Below are positions 23,902-31,526 of a stretch of DNA of 44,996 nt, in pieces (the first letter of the stretch is position 1; each line of letters begins with the position of its first letter). Under the pieces are notes generated by a model. It was not told where the DNA came from and ran no database searches. It saw only the letters and a list, made by a program, of their open reading frames with translations. Both the position numbers and the translations under genes were made by a program. The DNA is from Collinsella sp. AF20-14LB (GTDB lineage: Bacteria; Actinomycetota; Coriobacteriia; Coriobacteriales; Coriobacteriaceae): contig NZ_QRWD01000020.1 in assembly GCF_003459505.1 (NCBI RefSeq), forward strand, positions 1-44,996, read 5' to 3'.

Positions 23902-24315
23902 TTATTCCAGACCCCAAACGCACTCCTCACCGAGTTTTTTAAGCATCTTGCGGGTTAAGTCGTCCTTTGCGTAATCGAGTGCGCCGTGGATCTCCGAATT
24001 ATCGTATCCAGGCTGCTGGCAGGCCTGATACTCGTAGCACTCGATGCAGCCGTACTTCTCGCCGAGAGTGAAGGGCTTCCCGTCCTGCTTCTGCGTGAGC
24101 TTGAACTCATGGGCGCGGGTATGCTTGCCGTAGTACTCGTTGACGGAAGCGTAATTGGCATCGAGAAGCATCTGCCCGACAATCTGGCCGCAAGTCGCGG
24201 GGTTGTACTTGACGCCCGACTCCTCGTCCTTCAAGCTCGCCGGCTCGAAATCGGTGTCTGCCATTGCGGCGACGATTGCGGAAATCGTGAGATCGGAAAC
24301 GACGTAGCAGCTCAT
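23902..24315 (-). CDS. Unknown 137-aa protein
   Basis: Not recognised. Contains CIECYEYQACQQ (about 90-101), a possible metal site, and HTRAHEFKLTQKQDG in the middle. GGAGGT is five bases before ATG 24315. A GGCGGTCTCGCGGCCGCC-type terminator at about 23866-23888 follows the stop. Confidence 0.7.
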   Translation of the reverse strand: MSCYVVSDLTISAIVAAMADTDFEPASLKDEESGVKYNPATCGQIVGQMLLDANYASVNEYYGKHTRAHEFKLTQKQDGKPFTLGEKYGCIECYEYQACQQPGYDNSEIHGALDYAKDDLTRKMLKKLGEECVWGLE

Positions 24316-24321
24316 TTAAGT

Positions 24322-24399
24322 ACCTCCAAAAGGGTCTGCGGGATGCCTTTCATCCCGCTTGTTGACATATAGTATAGTTGAATATAGAGTGAAAAACAA
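24322..24399 (-). promoter_or_regulatory. Leader family A, copy 8
   Basis: TTGTTT (24394-24399), 17 bases, TATACT (24371-24376), 12 bases, stem GCGGGATG/CATCCCGC with loop AAAGG (24338-24358), SD GGAGGT. Confidence 0.85.
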
Positions 24400-24460
24400 G
24401 ATCGATTTCGAAAAATGGCATGAAATAAAGCGGCACGGAAACCGTTTATCAAAGTACGAT

Positions 24461-24754
24461 TTATTCGCTATCACGCAGCGATTTCAAAACCAAATCTCGA
24501 GCCTCTCCCTCGAGTTCCCTATCCGCGACCTTTCGAAAATATTCGGTAGCATGATCGCAGCATGTGCGCTTTTCGCCTGATGATAGTTCATCCCACTCGC
24601 TCTTATATTCATCCTCGGCGCGGTCGGTCAGATAATAATTAAAACCCTCGGTTCCAACCAACGCCGACAATGCCTCCTCGACCTGTGCCCCCTCGTCAAC
24701 ATCGAGCTCGAAGTACCAAGAACGAGTTTCAGTGAACTTAAAGACTTTCTTCAT
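24461..24754 (-). CDS. Unknown 97-aa protein (intact paralogue of the 20775 pseudogene)
   Basis: MKKVFKFTETRSWYFELDVD then a charged helical half ending EGEARDLVLKSLRDSE. Family not recognised. A decayed paralogue lies at 20775-21071. AAGGAAA precedes the ATG by five bases. It has no promoter of its own and is probably the third gene of the unit starting at 25402. Confidence 0.7.
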   Translation of the reverse strand: MKKVFKFTETRSWYFELDVDEGAQVEEALSALVGTEGFNYYLTDRAEDEYKSEWDELSSGEKRTCCDHATEYFRKVADRELEGEARDLVLKSLRDSE

Positions 24755-24820
24755 GCCTGTTTCCTTTCCAATACAAGGCGTTCATGGAGATGGATGAGCG
24801 CCCACTAAACCAGATGCCCT

Positions 24821-25141
24821 TTAAAACTCCTGTATCTGCGAGAGGTCGATTAGGGTGTCCAAGACGCCGATCTGGTCTTCCAGAATATCCAAGTCATGCT
24901 CCACCTTCTGGAATATATACTCCCCAAAATCACAGTCCTTGGAGTGCAACCTGACCTCAAGCAAAAGCCCGATTCTCTCCATGGCCAGACGCATCCGCTC
25001 GTAGTTCACAAGGATGCGATCTCGAAAAACGCCCTCCTCAGGTTCCTCAAGCACTTTAATCTTACCGATCATGCGATGCGCCTCGTGGTTCAAGCCTCGA
25101 ACCCTGGCAATCGTCTCGATTTCCTTTCGATTCGGTTGCAT
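24821..25141 (-). CDS. Unknown 106-aa helical protein
   Basis: Not recognised. Almost wholly alpha-helical and heptad-like (NRKEIETIARVRGLNHEAHR; HDLDILEDQIGVLDTLIDLS), probably a small coiled-coil bundle. AGGAGG is five bases before the second of two adjacent ATGs. Middle gene of the 25402-24461 unit. Confidence 0.65.
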   Translation of the reverse strand: MQPNRKEIETIARVRGLNHEAHRMIGKIKVLEEPEEGVFRDRILVNYERMRLAMERIGLLLEVRLHSKDCDFGEYIFQKVEHDLDILEDQIGVLDTLIDLSQIQEF

Positions 25142-25189
25142 CATATCCTCCTTTTACCCGTGTGCGCCAGAGCGCACACGGCCATCAAT

Positions 25190-25402
25190 CTACTCGTCGG
25201 TTCCGAACATCAAGGCACCGATACCTGCGGTGTAGTGGGAATCGAACCAGCGCCAGACACCTTCGACTAGCGGTTCGCCCTGCTCGAAGATGAACCAATC
25301 CGTCCCCAAAACGCCGTCCAGCTCGTCAGGGGTGTAGTCAATCGGAACGTTTCCCAGCTCGCGCCATTTGCGCTCGAGAAGCTCATCCGTGTAGGCAGTC
25401 AT
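25190..25402 (-). CDS. Unknown 70-aa protein
   Basis: Not recognised. Acidic, Trp-rich (ELLERKWRELGN, WFIFEQGEPLVEGVWRWFD). GGAGGT lies five bases before ATG 25402. First gene after leader A copy 9. Confidence 0.65.
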   Translation of the reverse strand: MTAYTDELLERKWRELGNVPIDYTPDELDGVLGTDWFIFEQGEPLVEGVWRWFDSHYTAGIGALMFGTDE

Positions 25403-25407
25403 TGGGT

Positions 25408-25485
25408 ACCTCCAAAAGGGTTTGCGGGATGCCTTTCATCCCGCTTATTGACATATAGCATAGTTGAGTATGAGCAGGGAAGCAA
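25408..25485 (-). promoter_or_regulatory. Leader family A, copy 9
   Basis: TTGCTT (25480-25485), 17 bases, TATGCT (25457-25462), stem GCGGGATG/CATCCCGC with loop AAAGG (25424-25444). The -10 differs by one base from the other copies. Confidence 0.85.
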
Positions 25486-25544
25486 GATCGGTCAAGGTAA
25501 AAGACACGAAAAAAGGCGATCTCGCGACCGCCTTTTGTTCGGAG

Positions 25545-25862
25545 CTAGCTGTTATCCTTGAGGACCTCCACAGCATCGTAGATGATGGCCGAAATATAAT
25601 TGCCGAATCCGGTCATCTGATTGCCATGGAAACAATGCCTCGGCAGGCGCTCGAGGTGCGCGGCGAGGCATTCAAGGTTCTCGATTTCATTCGCGCGAAT
25701 GAGACGCTTCTCGGCTTTAGACAAGGATTCTTCGAATTCAAGGTTCTTGTCCCTCATGAGCGTGTCGAGATCATAGCCTTCACCGGGCTGGCTCGCCAAA
25801 TATTCAGCCGCTTCCTTGCATTCCTTTGCAACCTCATCCAGGCTCATCATTTCCTCAGTCAT
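25545..25862 (-). CDS. Unknown 105-aa helical protein
   Basis: Not recognised. MTEEMMSLDEVAKECKEAAE, helical and charged throughout. Start ATG 25862 follows GAAAGGAAA; the longer frame crosses the gene upstream. A GGCGGTCGCGAGATCGCC terminator with T-run (about 25512-25534) follows. Second gene after the 26143 membrane protein. Confidence 0.65.
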   Translation of the reverse strand: MTEEMMSLDEVAKECKEAAEYLASQPGEGYDLDTLMRDKNLEFEESLSKAEKRLIRANEIENLECLAAHLERLPRHCFHGNQMTGFGNYISAIIYDAVEVLKDNS

Positions 25863-25933
25863 TGTTGTTTCCTTTCTCTGTAGGGTAATAGTCGATAAGG
25901 TAGGGAGCGCCGTTGCACTCCCCCTGTCGGCGG

Positions 25934-26143
25934 TTACAGCGAGCAGCGGTAGGCTTTGACTACTTGGCTGGCGCACTCGATGCCGTATGCGGCAATAGCC
26001 CAAGAGATGGGCAATACGATGCAGTTCAGATAGAGGTAGTAGAACTGGCTGAACCATGCACCGAAAGCAAACGCCGCCGCGCCGATCAGCGCCATGACAA
26101 TCCTCGGGAAGTAGAAGAGGAAGTCATCCAATTTGCGATCCAT
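25934..26143 (-). CDS. Small two-segment membrane protein
   Basis: 69 aa from ATG 26143 (GGGAGA six bases upstream). Two membrane spans (about 15-36 and 38-58) with a basic start MDRKLDDFLFYFPRIV. Family not recognised. First gene after leader A copy 10. Confidence 0.65.
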   Translation of the reverse strand: MDRKLDDFLFYFPRIVMALIGAAAFAFGAWFSQFYYLYLNCIVLPISWAIAAYGIECASQVVKAYRCSL

Positions 26144-26149
26144 AGGGTA

Positions 26150-26227
26150 TCTCCCTTCCGGGTGTGCGGAACGCCTTTCGTTCCGCTTGATGACATATAG
26201 TATAGTTGAATGTTGGCGAGGATACAA
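26150..26227 (-). promoter_or_regulatory. Leader family A, copy 10
   Basis: TTGTAT (26222-26227), 17 bases, TATACT (26199-26204), stem GCGGAACG/CGTTCCGC with loop AAAGG (26166-26186). Confidence 0.85.
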
Positions 26228-26320
26228 GATCAAAATGAGAATAATAACAAAGAGATTTACGAAAAGGGCATCCATTAAAGGATGCCCTTTTGAGTATGAC
26301 TAAATGTCAAACTATATGTC

Positions 26321-26899
26321 TCAAAGGAGGCCGATACGGTTCCAAGGCAGGTAGCGCATGACGCAGATGCCTATCACGCTGTCCTCTGATATCGGGCCGA
26401 AATAGCGGGAATCTGCGGAATTCTCCCTGTTGTCGCCCATGACCCAAATCTCGCCCTCGGGAACTTTATAGGGGTAGGATATATGCTTGCCCTTTCCAAG
26501 GTACAGCGGATAGGAATCGCCCTTCGCGTAATCCTCCGTGATTTTCTTCCCATCGATATATACCGATCCGTTTTTCATATCGACCGTCTGTCCGGCGCAG
26601 GCGACAACACGCTTACATAGGACGTCTTTCTCGGAGCCCTTTTCGGGGTTCTCGAAGACGATAACGTCCCCCGCAGAGGCGGTTTCACCCAACTCCAGGG
26701 TAATCTTCTCAGCTAGCACGCTATCGCCGACTCGAAGCGTATCGCACATCGATTCGGTGGGGATGCTGAACGGCTCAATAACGAACGACCTTATCAGTAG
26801 AACCGTGCCGATAGCCGCTAGGATTATCGCGGCGTAGATAACGGCGCCCCATGGAATAGGTAGGCGCGTCTCGTTTCCGGGCTCTTCCAAAACAACCAC
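26321..26899 (-). CDS. lepB: Signal peptidase I
   Basis: 192 aa type I signal peptidase of the Gram-positive kind: one N-terminal membrane anchor (about 18-38), catalytic Ser50 in IPTESM, catalytic Lys96 in DVLCKRVVA, and the closing box WVMGDNRENSADSRYFGPI. It removes signal peptides outside the membrane. The GTG start abuts the stop of the upstream gene. Third gene of the secreted-nuclease operon, so it may be dedicated to processing that exported nuclease. A GGGCATCC/GGATGCCC terminator (about 26265-26290) follows. Confidence 0.93.
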   Translation of the reverse strand: MVVLEEPGNETRLPIPWGAVIYAAIILAAIGTVLLIRSFVIEPFSIPTESMCDTLRVGDSVLAEKITLELGETASAGDVIVFENPEKGSEKDVLCKRVVACAGQTVDMKNGSVYIDGKKITEDYAKGDSYPLYLGKGKHISYPYKVPEGEIWVMGDNRENSADSRYFGPISEDSVIGICVMRYLPWNRIGLL

Positions 26900-27256
26900 C
26901 TAGTCCATAAGGCCTTTCATGCCGATTGCAGTCAAGCCGCCTGAGCCCGTGCTTTGCTTTAAGGCGCTCTGAACCACCTGTTTTTCATTGAGGTAGCTGG
27001 CCGAGTCGGCCGGGCTGTGACCGCAATCGTCCTCAACATCCGATTCATGGAAATAGACATACGTTCTCCGAGCCATGACCGAAGGATGCATCCTATATCC
27101 AACGGCCTTCGCTTTTGGCGCGAAACCGCGATTGAGCCACTGGTTCAGCGTGCGGAAGCTCGCCCCCAGGTCAGCAGGAAGGTGGTTCTTGATTGGGAGC
27201 TCATCCTCCGCATTGGCAGTCACGTCGCGCCCCATAAAAGTCACCGTTGTGTACAT
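26900..27256 (-). CDS. Unknown 118-aa protein between nuclease and signal peptidase
   Basis: Not recognised. Soluble, starts MYTTVTFMGRDVTANAEDEL and contains SFRTLNQWLNRGFAPKAKAV, which could be a DNA-binding helix pair with winged-helix character. CGGAGA is seven bases before the ATG. Its stop touches the lepB GTG. Confidence 0.65.
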   Translation of the reverse strand: MYTTVTFMGRDVTANAEDELPIKNHLPADLGASFRTLNQWLNRGFAPKAKAVGYRMHPSVMARRTYVYFHESDVEDDCGHSPADSASYLNEKQVVQSALKQSTGSGGLTAIGMKGLMD

Positions 27257-27282
27257 GTATGAATCTCCGTTCTGAAATCAAA

Positions 27283-28035
27283 TCAATTTACTTTCGTCGC
27301 TTCGCCCGTGGCGTAATCAATCCTGTAGCCAGGCTGAACGTTATAGCAGTAGACATCGAAATCGATGCTCTTGCCCTTATCCGCCAAGGAGTACGCCTGG
27401 ATGCGGACACCGCGTGCGACCAATTCGCCGTCACGGAAATCGGGGGTCACCTTGTAGTAGACGCGACCGCCGCCGGCAAAGATAAAGTCGCACACCTGCA
27501 TCTCATAGGGCAGCATGCCCTCGATGTTCATATAGCGGGTTCCCGTGATTAGGTTGCGCTTCTCGGCGTTCATGCCAGACAGGCACCAGGCTACCAAGTG
27601 GCAGCGATTGTACAGATACTTGCCATCAAGGGAATCGTCGCGAACCGTGTGCCAACCGGAGGGCCTCACCATTCCGATTGAGCCACGCTTCTCCCCTCGT
27701 GCGGGAGCCGTCTCGAGGGAGATAACCATCTCCACGGAGCCGCATCGACCGGTCGAATCGAGATCTGGGAGAATCGGATCAGTAGGTGCCGTTTTAGGTG
27801 ACAAACCACTCGTATCCGAAAGCGTTACAGACGGGTTGCCGGTGTAGCCAGGAATCGAAATCGGCTGACTTGCGGTCGAGGTTACATCAGAAGAATGGGG
27901 AGCCGTGACAAACTGATTGGCAGCGGAGACACCGAAGAATCCAGCGCCTTGAGCCAAAAACGAGGTGCCTACGGCAAAGAAGAGCGCGATGCCGAACTCT
28001 AGCAGCCGCCTGACTTTCGAGTTAGAGATTTTCAC
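27283..28035 (-). CDS. Secreted DNA/RNA non-specific endonuclease (EndA/streptodornase-like)
   Basis: 250 aa. N-terminal signal/anchor (about 12-32), a Ser/Thr/Pro-rich linker to about 95, then a beta-beta-alpha-metal nuclease domain: GMVRPSGWHTVRDD, YLYNRCHLVAW with the catalytic His146 (NRCH in place of DRGH), RNLITGTRYMNIEGMLPYE with the metal-binding Asn, and a YCYNVQPGYRIDYATG ending as in streptococcal DNases. It should cut DNA outside the cell. The GTG start overlaps a 14-codon ORF (from about 28066, strong SD), suggesting coupling. A family-B hairpin stands at 28210. Confidence 0.9.
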   Translation of the reverse strand: MKISNSKVRRLLEFGIALFFAVGTSFLAQGAGFFGVSAANQFVTAPHSSDVTSTASQPISIPGYTGNPSVTLSDTSGLSPKTAPTDPILPDLDSTGRCGSVEMVISLETAPARGEKRGSIGMVRPSGWHTVRDDSLDGKYLYNRCHLVAWCLSGMNAEKRNLITGTRYMNIEGMLPYEMQVCDFIFAGGGRVYYKVTPDFRDGELVARGVRIQAYSLADKGKSIDFDVYCYNVQPGYRIDYATGEATKVN

Positions 28036-28209
28036 GGGCGCCGCTCATTTCAGTTGGTCGGGTCATTGGTCTCGCATCCTTTCCTATCGATAACCAGATG
28101 CGTCTCCCCGGCCTACTGCGCGACTCTTCGGCAGGGCAACGCCTGCCTGCAATTCCGACGCAGCACGAAATGTCCTTCCGGAACTGCGCCTAGTCTTCTC
28201 CTGTCCGAT

Positions 28210-28246
28210 GCGTCTTGGGGAAACGCATTAACTGACGTTGATTTTA
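28210..28246 (-). promoter_or_regulatory. Leader family B hairpin before the nuclease operon
   Basis: GCGT-TTCCCCAAG-ACGC (28210-28226) lies 14 bases after an extended -10 box, TGCTAAAAT (TAAAAT at 28241-28246). The stem differs from that at cas9 and parA but pairs fully. Confidence 0.6.
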
Positions 28247-28316
28247 GCACAGGAAAACGGCACGCCGTCAGTTTCCGTTGCAGATAACGGCATGCCAACA
28301 AGATGCGTCCATGAAA

Positions 28317-28712
28317 TTATGGAATCGGTGAACCTTGGGGAACGTCAATTCTGACTAGCCTGATCGGATTGTCGAACTCTTTTGCAAGAGCGAAACTCTG
28401 GGCGGTGCCTTTGCTGTGTCCGTCCCAAAAGGCGATAACGCCTCGCTCGGGAAAGGTCGAGATGTAGGCATGCATCTCGCGGTTCCTTACGTAACCTGCT
28501 CGTTTCCCATATCGGGACCAATCGGCGGAGAAAATCTGCAACGGGTAGCCATGACTATGGGCATAGCGCTCGGCCAGCGCATCGGCACCCGAGCAGCCGC
28601 CCGAAACGATCTCGATATCGGTCTTGTCGGCGAGAAGGGCATCGCACTTCGCCTTGAAAGCGTCGTAGTCGGTATAGCCCCTGCTCCCGATTATCATGCA
28701 ATGGAATGTCAT
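28317..28712 (-). CDS. SLOG-fold protein, DUF2493/YspA-like
   Basis: 131 aa with the family's marks: MIIGSRGYTDYDAF, IEIVSGGCSGADALAERYA, and WSRYGKRAGYVRNREM, then a strand-helix end. SLOG proteins bind nucleotides or nucleotide-like ligands, and some act in phage-defence signalling or nucleotide metabolism; the exact ligand here is unknown. ATG 28712 is chosen because GGAGGG is upstream of it and not of the first ATG. Driven by leader A copy 11. Confidence 0.85.
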   Translation of the reverse strand: MTFHCMIIGSRGYTDYDAFKAKCDALLADKTDIEIVSGGCSGADALAERYAHSHGYPLQIFSADWSRYGKRAGYVRNREMHAYISTFPERGVIAFWDGHSKGTAQSFALAKEFDNPIRLVRIDVPQGSPIP

Positions 28713-28722
28713 TTGGAAACAT

Positions 28723-28799
28723 CCCTCCATATGGGATTGCGGGACGGAAGACGTCCCGCTTCAGTCATATAGTATAGTTGAATACGAGCAGGGAAACAA
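28723..28799 (-). promoter_or_regulatory. Leader family A, copy 11
   Basis: TTGTTT (28794-28799), 17 bases, TATACT (28771-28776), stem GCGGGACG/CGTCCCGC with loop TCTTC (28739-28759). The loop is the most divergent of the family. Confidence 0.85.
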
Positions 28800-28824
28800 G
28801 ATCCATGCGGCAAAAGAACATCAA

Positions 28825-28846
28825 AAAAAGCGATCTCACGACCGCC
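28825..28846 (-). terminator. Terminator after the 28878 gene
   Basis: GCGGTC/GATCGC (one G-U) with loop GTGA, then TTTTTTTG on the minus strand. It closes the operon running from 31400. Confidence 0.65.
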
Positions 28847-28877
28847 TTAGAAAACGCCCGATCACGCTGCCTGCGCA

Positions 28878-29435
28878 CTAAGAGAAATCATACTCACCCT
28901 GGGTGATGCTACCTTGCGGGACGTGTATTCGTGTCTCCTGCCTGCTGAAAGACAACTGATCGCGCGACCATTCGCCAACTATGGGCAATGCATAGTTTAA
29001 ACGGACGATTTCATAGCTATTGACCGTCTCGACTCTCGCATCCTCGGCATCCGCGTCCTCGTACACTACCACCGTTTTGGCAGGGTAGCATCTTCTCCGA
29101 TAACCCCCATCATCTTGCTTCACCATCAGGACGTACTCATCGGTTGAGGTAAGGTATCCGAAAGAAAGCGCCGTTGCGCCCGATAGGCTAGATTCCGTCT
29201 TGAGCGAGGCAAGGGAGTGGGTCCCTGCAACCTCAGTTTTCTCCCCAGCCGATTCAATACTTGTCGGAACTAGAGCCTGAAACAGAACGCAGATAATCGC
29301 ACCCACGGCAACGACCGATGCGATATATATGCGGAAACGTCTATCGGATGATTTTGAATCGGGTGCGAGCAGACTAAGTAAACTGACTGCGCAGACGAGA
29401 ATCAGTGCAAGAAATACGTATCTAAACCAATTCAT
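28878..29435 (-). CDS. Membrane-anchored protein, unknown
   Basis: 185 aa with two N-terminal membrane segments (about 5-25 and 36-56) and a soluble, probably extracytoplasmic or cytoplasmic, beta-rich domain (about 85-185: SFGYLTSTDEYVLMVKQDDG, YEIVRLNYALPIV). Family not recognised. The start overlaps the upstream Lar-like gene by 14 bases. Last gene of the 31400 operon. Confidence 0.65.
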   Translation of the reverse strand: MNWFRYVFLALILVCAVSLLSLLAPDSKSSDRRFRIYIASVVAVGAIICVLFQALVPTSIESAGEKTEVAGTHSLASLKTESSLSGATALSFGYLTSTDEYVLMVKQDDGGYRRRCYPAKTVVVYEDADAEDARVETVNSYEIVRLNYALPIVGEWSRDQLSFSRQETRIHVPQGSITQGEYDFS

Positions 29436-29688
29436 CCGCGCCCCTATCGCTCGGGGTCCATCTTGCGTTCCATTGACGAATCAACAGAATCCGCGCGGTG
29501 TCCTCAGCATCGTCTATTGAGTCGGCAATGCCGTCTGGGCCAATCATGTGCATGTTGCAGTCGCCGCAGTTCATTATCATGCGGACGTCGTAGACAGTAA
29601 CGCCGTCCGTGCCGTCATACATATCGACGTCGTAGCGGCTCGGTTCTATGTCAGAGTTGCCGCAGAAAGGGCATGGGAGTATATCCAA
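29422..29688 (-). CDS. Lar-like restriction-alleviation zinc-ribbon protein
   Basis: 88 aa with the Lar layout: LPCPFCGNSD at the start, a second pair CGDC in the middle, then an acidic stretch and the closing ILLIRQWNAR. Lar of the Rac prophage protects DNA from type I restriction by modulating the methylase/nuclease balance. Family membership is from the motif; activity is inference. It overlaps the next gene and belongs to the 31400 operon. Confidence 0.75.
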   Translation of the reverse strand: MDILPCPFCGNSDIEPSRYDVDMYDGTDGVTVYDVRMIMNCGDCNMHMIGPDGIADSIDDAEDTARILLIRQWNARWTPSDRGADELV

Positions 29689-29700
29689 GACTTTCTCCTC

Positions 29701-29904
29701 TCAACAGGATCTAGATTGAGAGACAATCTTCCGCAGGCGGTTGGAAACGTCGTTTCCCGTCCCGCAGATAGACTTGCCCTCCCAGTAGACCACCGACGTT
29801 ATCGATTCAAGGTATTCGGCAAGGTCAATGAGCACGGCGGGGTCGACGACAACGGCATCGCCATGCGAGCCGCGAATACGATTCTCATCATCAGTATTCA
29901 ACAT
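29701..29904 (-). CDS. Unknown 67-aa protein
   Basis: Not recognised. MLNTDDENRIRGSHGDAVVV then LIDLAEYLESITSVVYW. ATG 29904 has GGATGG at eight bases and overlaps the upstream gene by 14 bases, so it is translated from the same message. Confidence 0.6.
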   Translation of the reverse strand: MLNTDDENRIRGSHGDAVVVDPAVLIDLAEYLESITSVVYWEGKSICGTGNDVSNRLRKIVSQSRSC

Positions 29905-30340
29905 TTTCCAGTCCATCCACTATCTCGACAAGCCGACCATCCTCGTACCTGTAGGCCATATATCTGCAGCACCACTCACGCCAGGCTCGGTAAAACGGTT
30001 GGCTATTCTGCGAGTCAGCCCAGCCGCAGAAGCCTATGAAGCCGTCGGATTTGAAACTCACCGCCTCGCGACCGTTCCACTGACCGGGACAGTCGATTTT
30101 CAGATATGCCTTAGCAATGCCGCCATCGGGGTTCATCTTGTAGCAGAGGCTATCGTCCTTGCGCCGAGGAATCGTGTAGCGCGGAGTCTCGCCCTTGCGA
30201 CATGATTCGGCGCACGCGAGGGCAATATAGCCCTGCAGGGCATCGAGGTCATATGGCTCGATGTCCGCATACTTCAATTTGAGGATTTCCCATAAGTAGC
30301 GACATTCCATCGACGTCATGTCAGCAGAACTATCCAACAT
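29891..30340 (-). CDS. Unknown 149-aa Trp/Cys-rich protein
   Basis: Not recognised. Contains KMNPDGGIAKAYLKIDCPGQ, FKSDGFIGFCGWAD and RAWREWCCRYMAYRYEDGR. AGGGGT is four bases before the ATG, one codon after the upstream stop. Part of the 31400 operon. Confidence 0.65.
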   Translation of the reverse strand: MLDSSADMTSMECRYLWEILKLKYADIEPYDLDALQGYIALACAESCRKGETPRYTIPRRKDDSLCYKMNPDGGIAKAYLKIDCPGQWNGREAVSFKSDGFIGFCGWADSQNSQPFYRAWREWCCRYMAYRYEDGRLVEIVDGLENVEY

Positions 30341-30342
30341 CG

Positions 30343-30942
30343 TTACCCCTCAGTCTTTTCAATCACTCGGCCGCAGATGGGGCAATGGCGGTAGAAATAG
30401 GCGCCGTACTCCCCCTCGTCATGGCCGCATTTGTCGCAAAACCATACAGGACCCTCGAAGTTTTTCGATTCGTCATCCTGCCCGCGGACATATCTGCATG
30501 TCATCACGTCAATCTTGTCGGCTAGGTCTCTTGCGGCACATTGCTCGACTGCGGGGTATTCCTCGTTGTAATACTTCACGTCCAAGCCAAAAGCCTTGGC
30601 GAGGTCGCAAAGGTCCAGCAGGCCTCGTCGGCCCAGAGTATCGCCGTCCGATATTTCCTCGAAGACTGCGTCCGAGACTGCGTTGCGGAGGGACATGGCG
30701 ATATCGAGGCGAGCATGCCGTGCGAAGCCTGAATCACCCACAGGGCGATCGATATAGTCTGCAAGTGTGAGCGCGTCGCGTCTCTCAATAAGGAGTTCCC
30801 CTTCGGCACTGTGGCATTCAATGCCCAGCTTAGACAGCGCAGCGGTGACATTGACGTATTCACTGACAGGCTTGGGACCTGCAAGTGCAAGGGAACGGAG
30901 CGCGTATGCCATCTCGCGGTTCACGTTGGTTAGGTTATCCAT
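30343..30942 (-). CDS. Unknown protein with C-terminal zinc ribbon
   Basis: 199 aa. Two thirds are helical and charged. The last 35 residues hold WFCDKCGHDEGEYGAYFYRH and CPICGRVIEKTEG, a four-cysteine zinc ribbon with the CPICGR knuckle that also ends the 30963 and 33028 proteins. The repeated appearance of this ribbon suggests a shared type of target. GGACGAG lies before the ATG. Confidence 0.7.
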   Translation of the reverse strand: MDNLTNVNREMAYALRSLALAGPKPVSEYVNVTAALSKLGIECHSAEGELLIERRDALTLADYIDRPVGDSGFARHARLDIAMSLRNAVSDAVFEEISDGDTLGRRGLLDLCDLAKAFGLDVKYYNEEYPAVEQCAARDLADKIDVMTCRYVRGQDDESKNFEGPVWFCDKCGHDEGEYGAYFYRHCPICGRVIEKTEG

Positions 30943-30962
30943 ATAGAGTCTCGTCCTTCTTA

Positions 30963-31400
30963 TCAGTCTTGACGGGCTTTAGTGTCGCCTGGAATTACCT
31001 TCAAAAGCGTTCTTTTGGGCATCACGACCTTGCGTCCGCAATAGGGGCAGTTCTTTAAGAGTTCGACTCTCCATCCGCCCTCGCAGCTATCATCGGGCAG
31101 GCGGACCTTGCCGAGAGGTCCGTCCGCCCCGCAAGCGGAGCATGTGAAATGTCCAGTCTGCGGCCCATTAAGGTTCTCGCAGATGCCGGGGTCAATCATG
31201 TTCGCGAGCAGGTCCAGCGTATCCTCATCGGTAAAGGGCATCTCGTCGGCAACCGTCTCCTCTATAATGCCGGCGATTGAAGCGGGACCGATAGGTATAC
31301 CCGCCGCGCCATGACAGTGCGAGTTGTAGCGGAGCCTTGCGGCAAAGTGGATTCGGGTGTCGCTATCAGGTAGCGGTGTCTGCGATTCGTAGATATTCAT
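30963..31400 (-). CDS. Unknown protein with C-terminal zinc ribbon
   Basis: 145 aa from ATG 31400; the longer frame would include the leader hairpin and -10 region. Helical N-terminal half (PASIAGIIEETVADEMPFTD), then a zinc ribbon: FTCSACGADGPLGKV and NCPYCGRKVVMPKR. First gene of a six-gene operon (31400 to 28878) and preceded by a family-B leader. Function not known. Confidence 0.7.
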   Translation of the reverse strand: MNIYESQTPLPDSDTRIHFAARLRYNSHCHGAAGIPIGPASIAGIIEETVADEMPFTDEDTLDLLANMIDPGICENLNGPQTGHFTCSACGADGPLGKVRLPDDSCEGGWRVELLKNCPYCGRKVVMPKRTLLKVIPGDTKARQD

Positions 31401-31423
31401 TTCGGCTACATCCTGTCCATCGA

Positions 31424-31462
31424 AACGCTTGGGGAACGTTCGCATTAACTATAGTTATTATA
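31424..31462 (-). promoter_or_regulatory. Leader family B hairpin before the 31400 operon
   Basis: AACG-TTCCCCAAG-CGTT (31424-31440), 16 bases after TATAAT (31457-31462), with a second possible box TATAGT at 31448. Same GTTAATGCG stretch as in the nuclease leader precedes the stem. Confidence 0.6.
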
Positions 31463-31526
31463 GCTAATTCTTGCCGCAAGAGTCGGCAGAGCGTAAATCA
31501 ATTTGAATATAACCGGTAGGCAGTAC

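Noticed and set aside
28317..28345. TTCCCCAAGG near the end of the SLOG gene as a family-B hairpin
   Set aside because: The flanks do not form the 4-bp stem and the motif is inside coding sequence.
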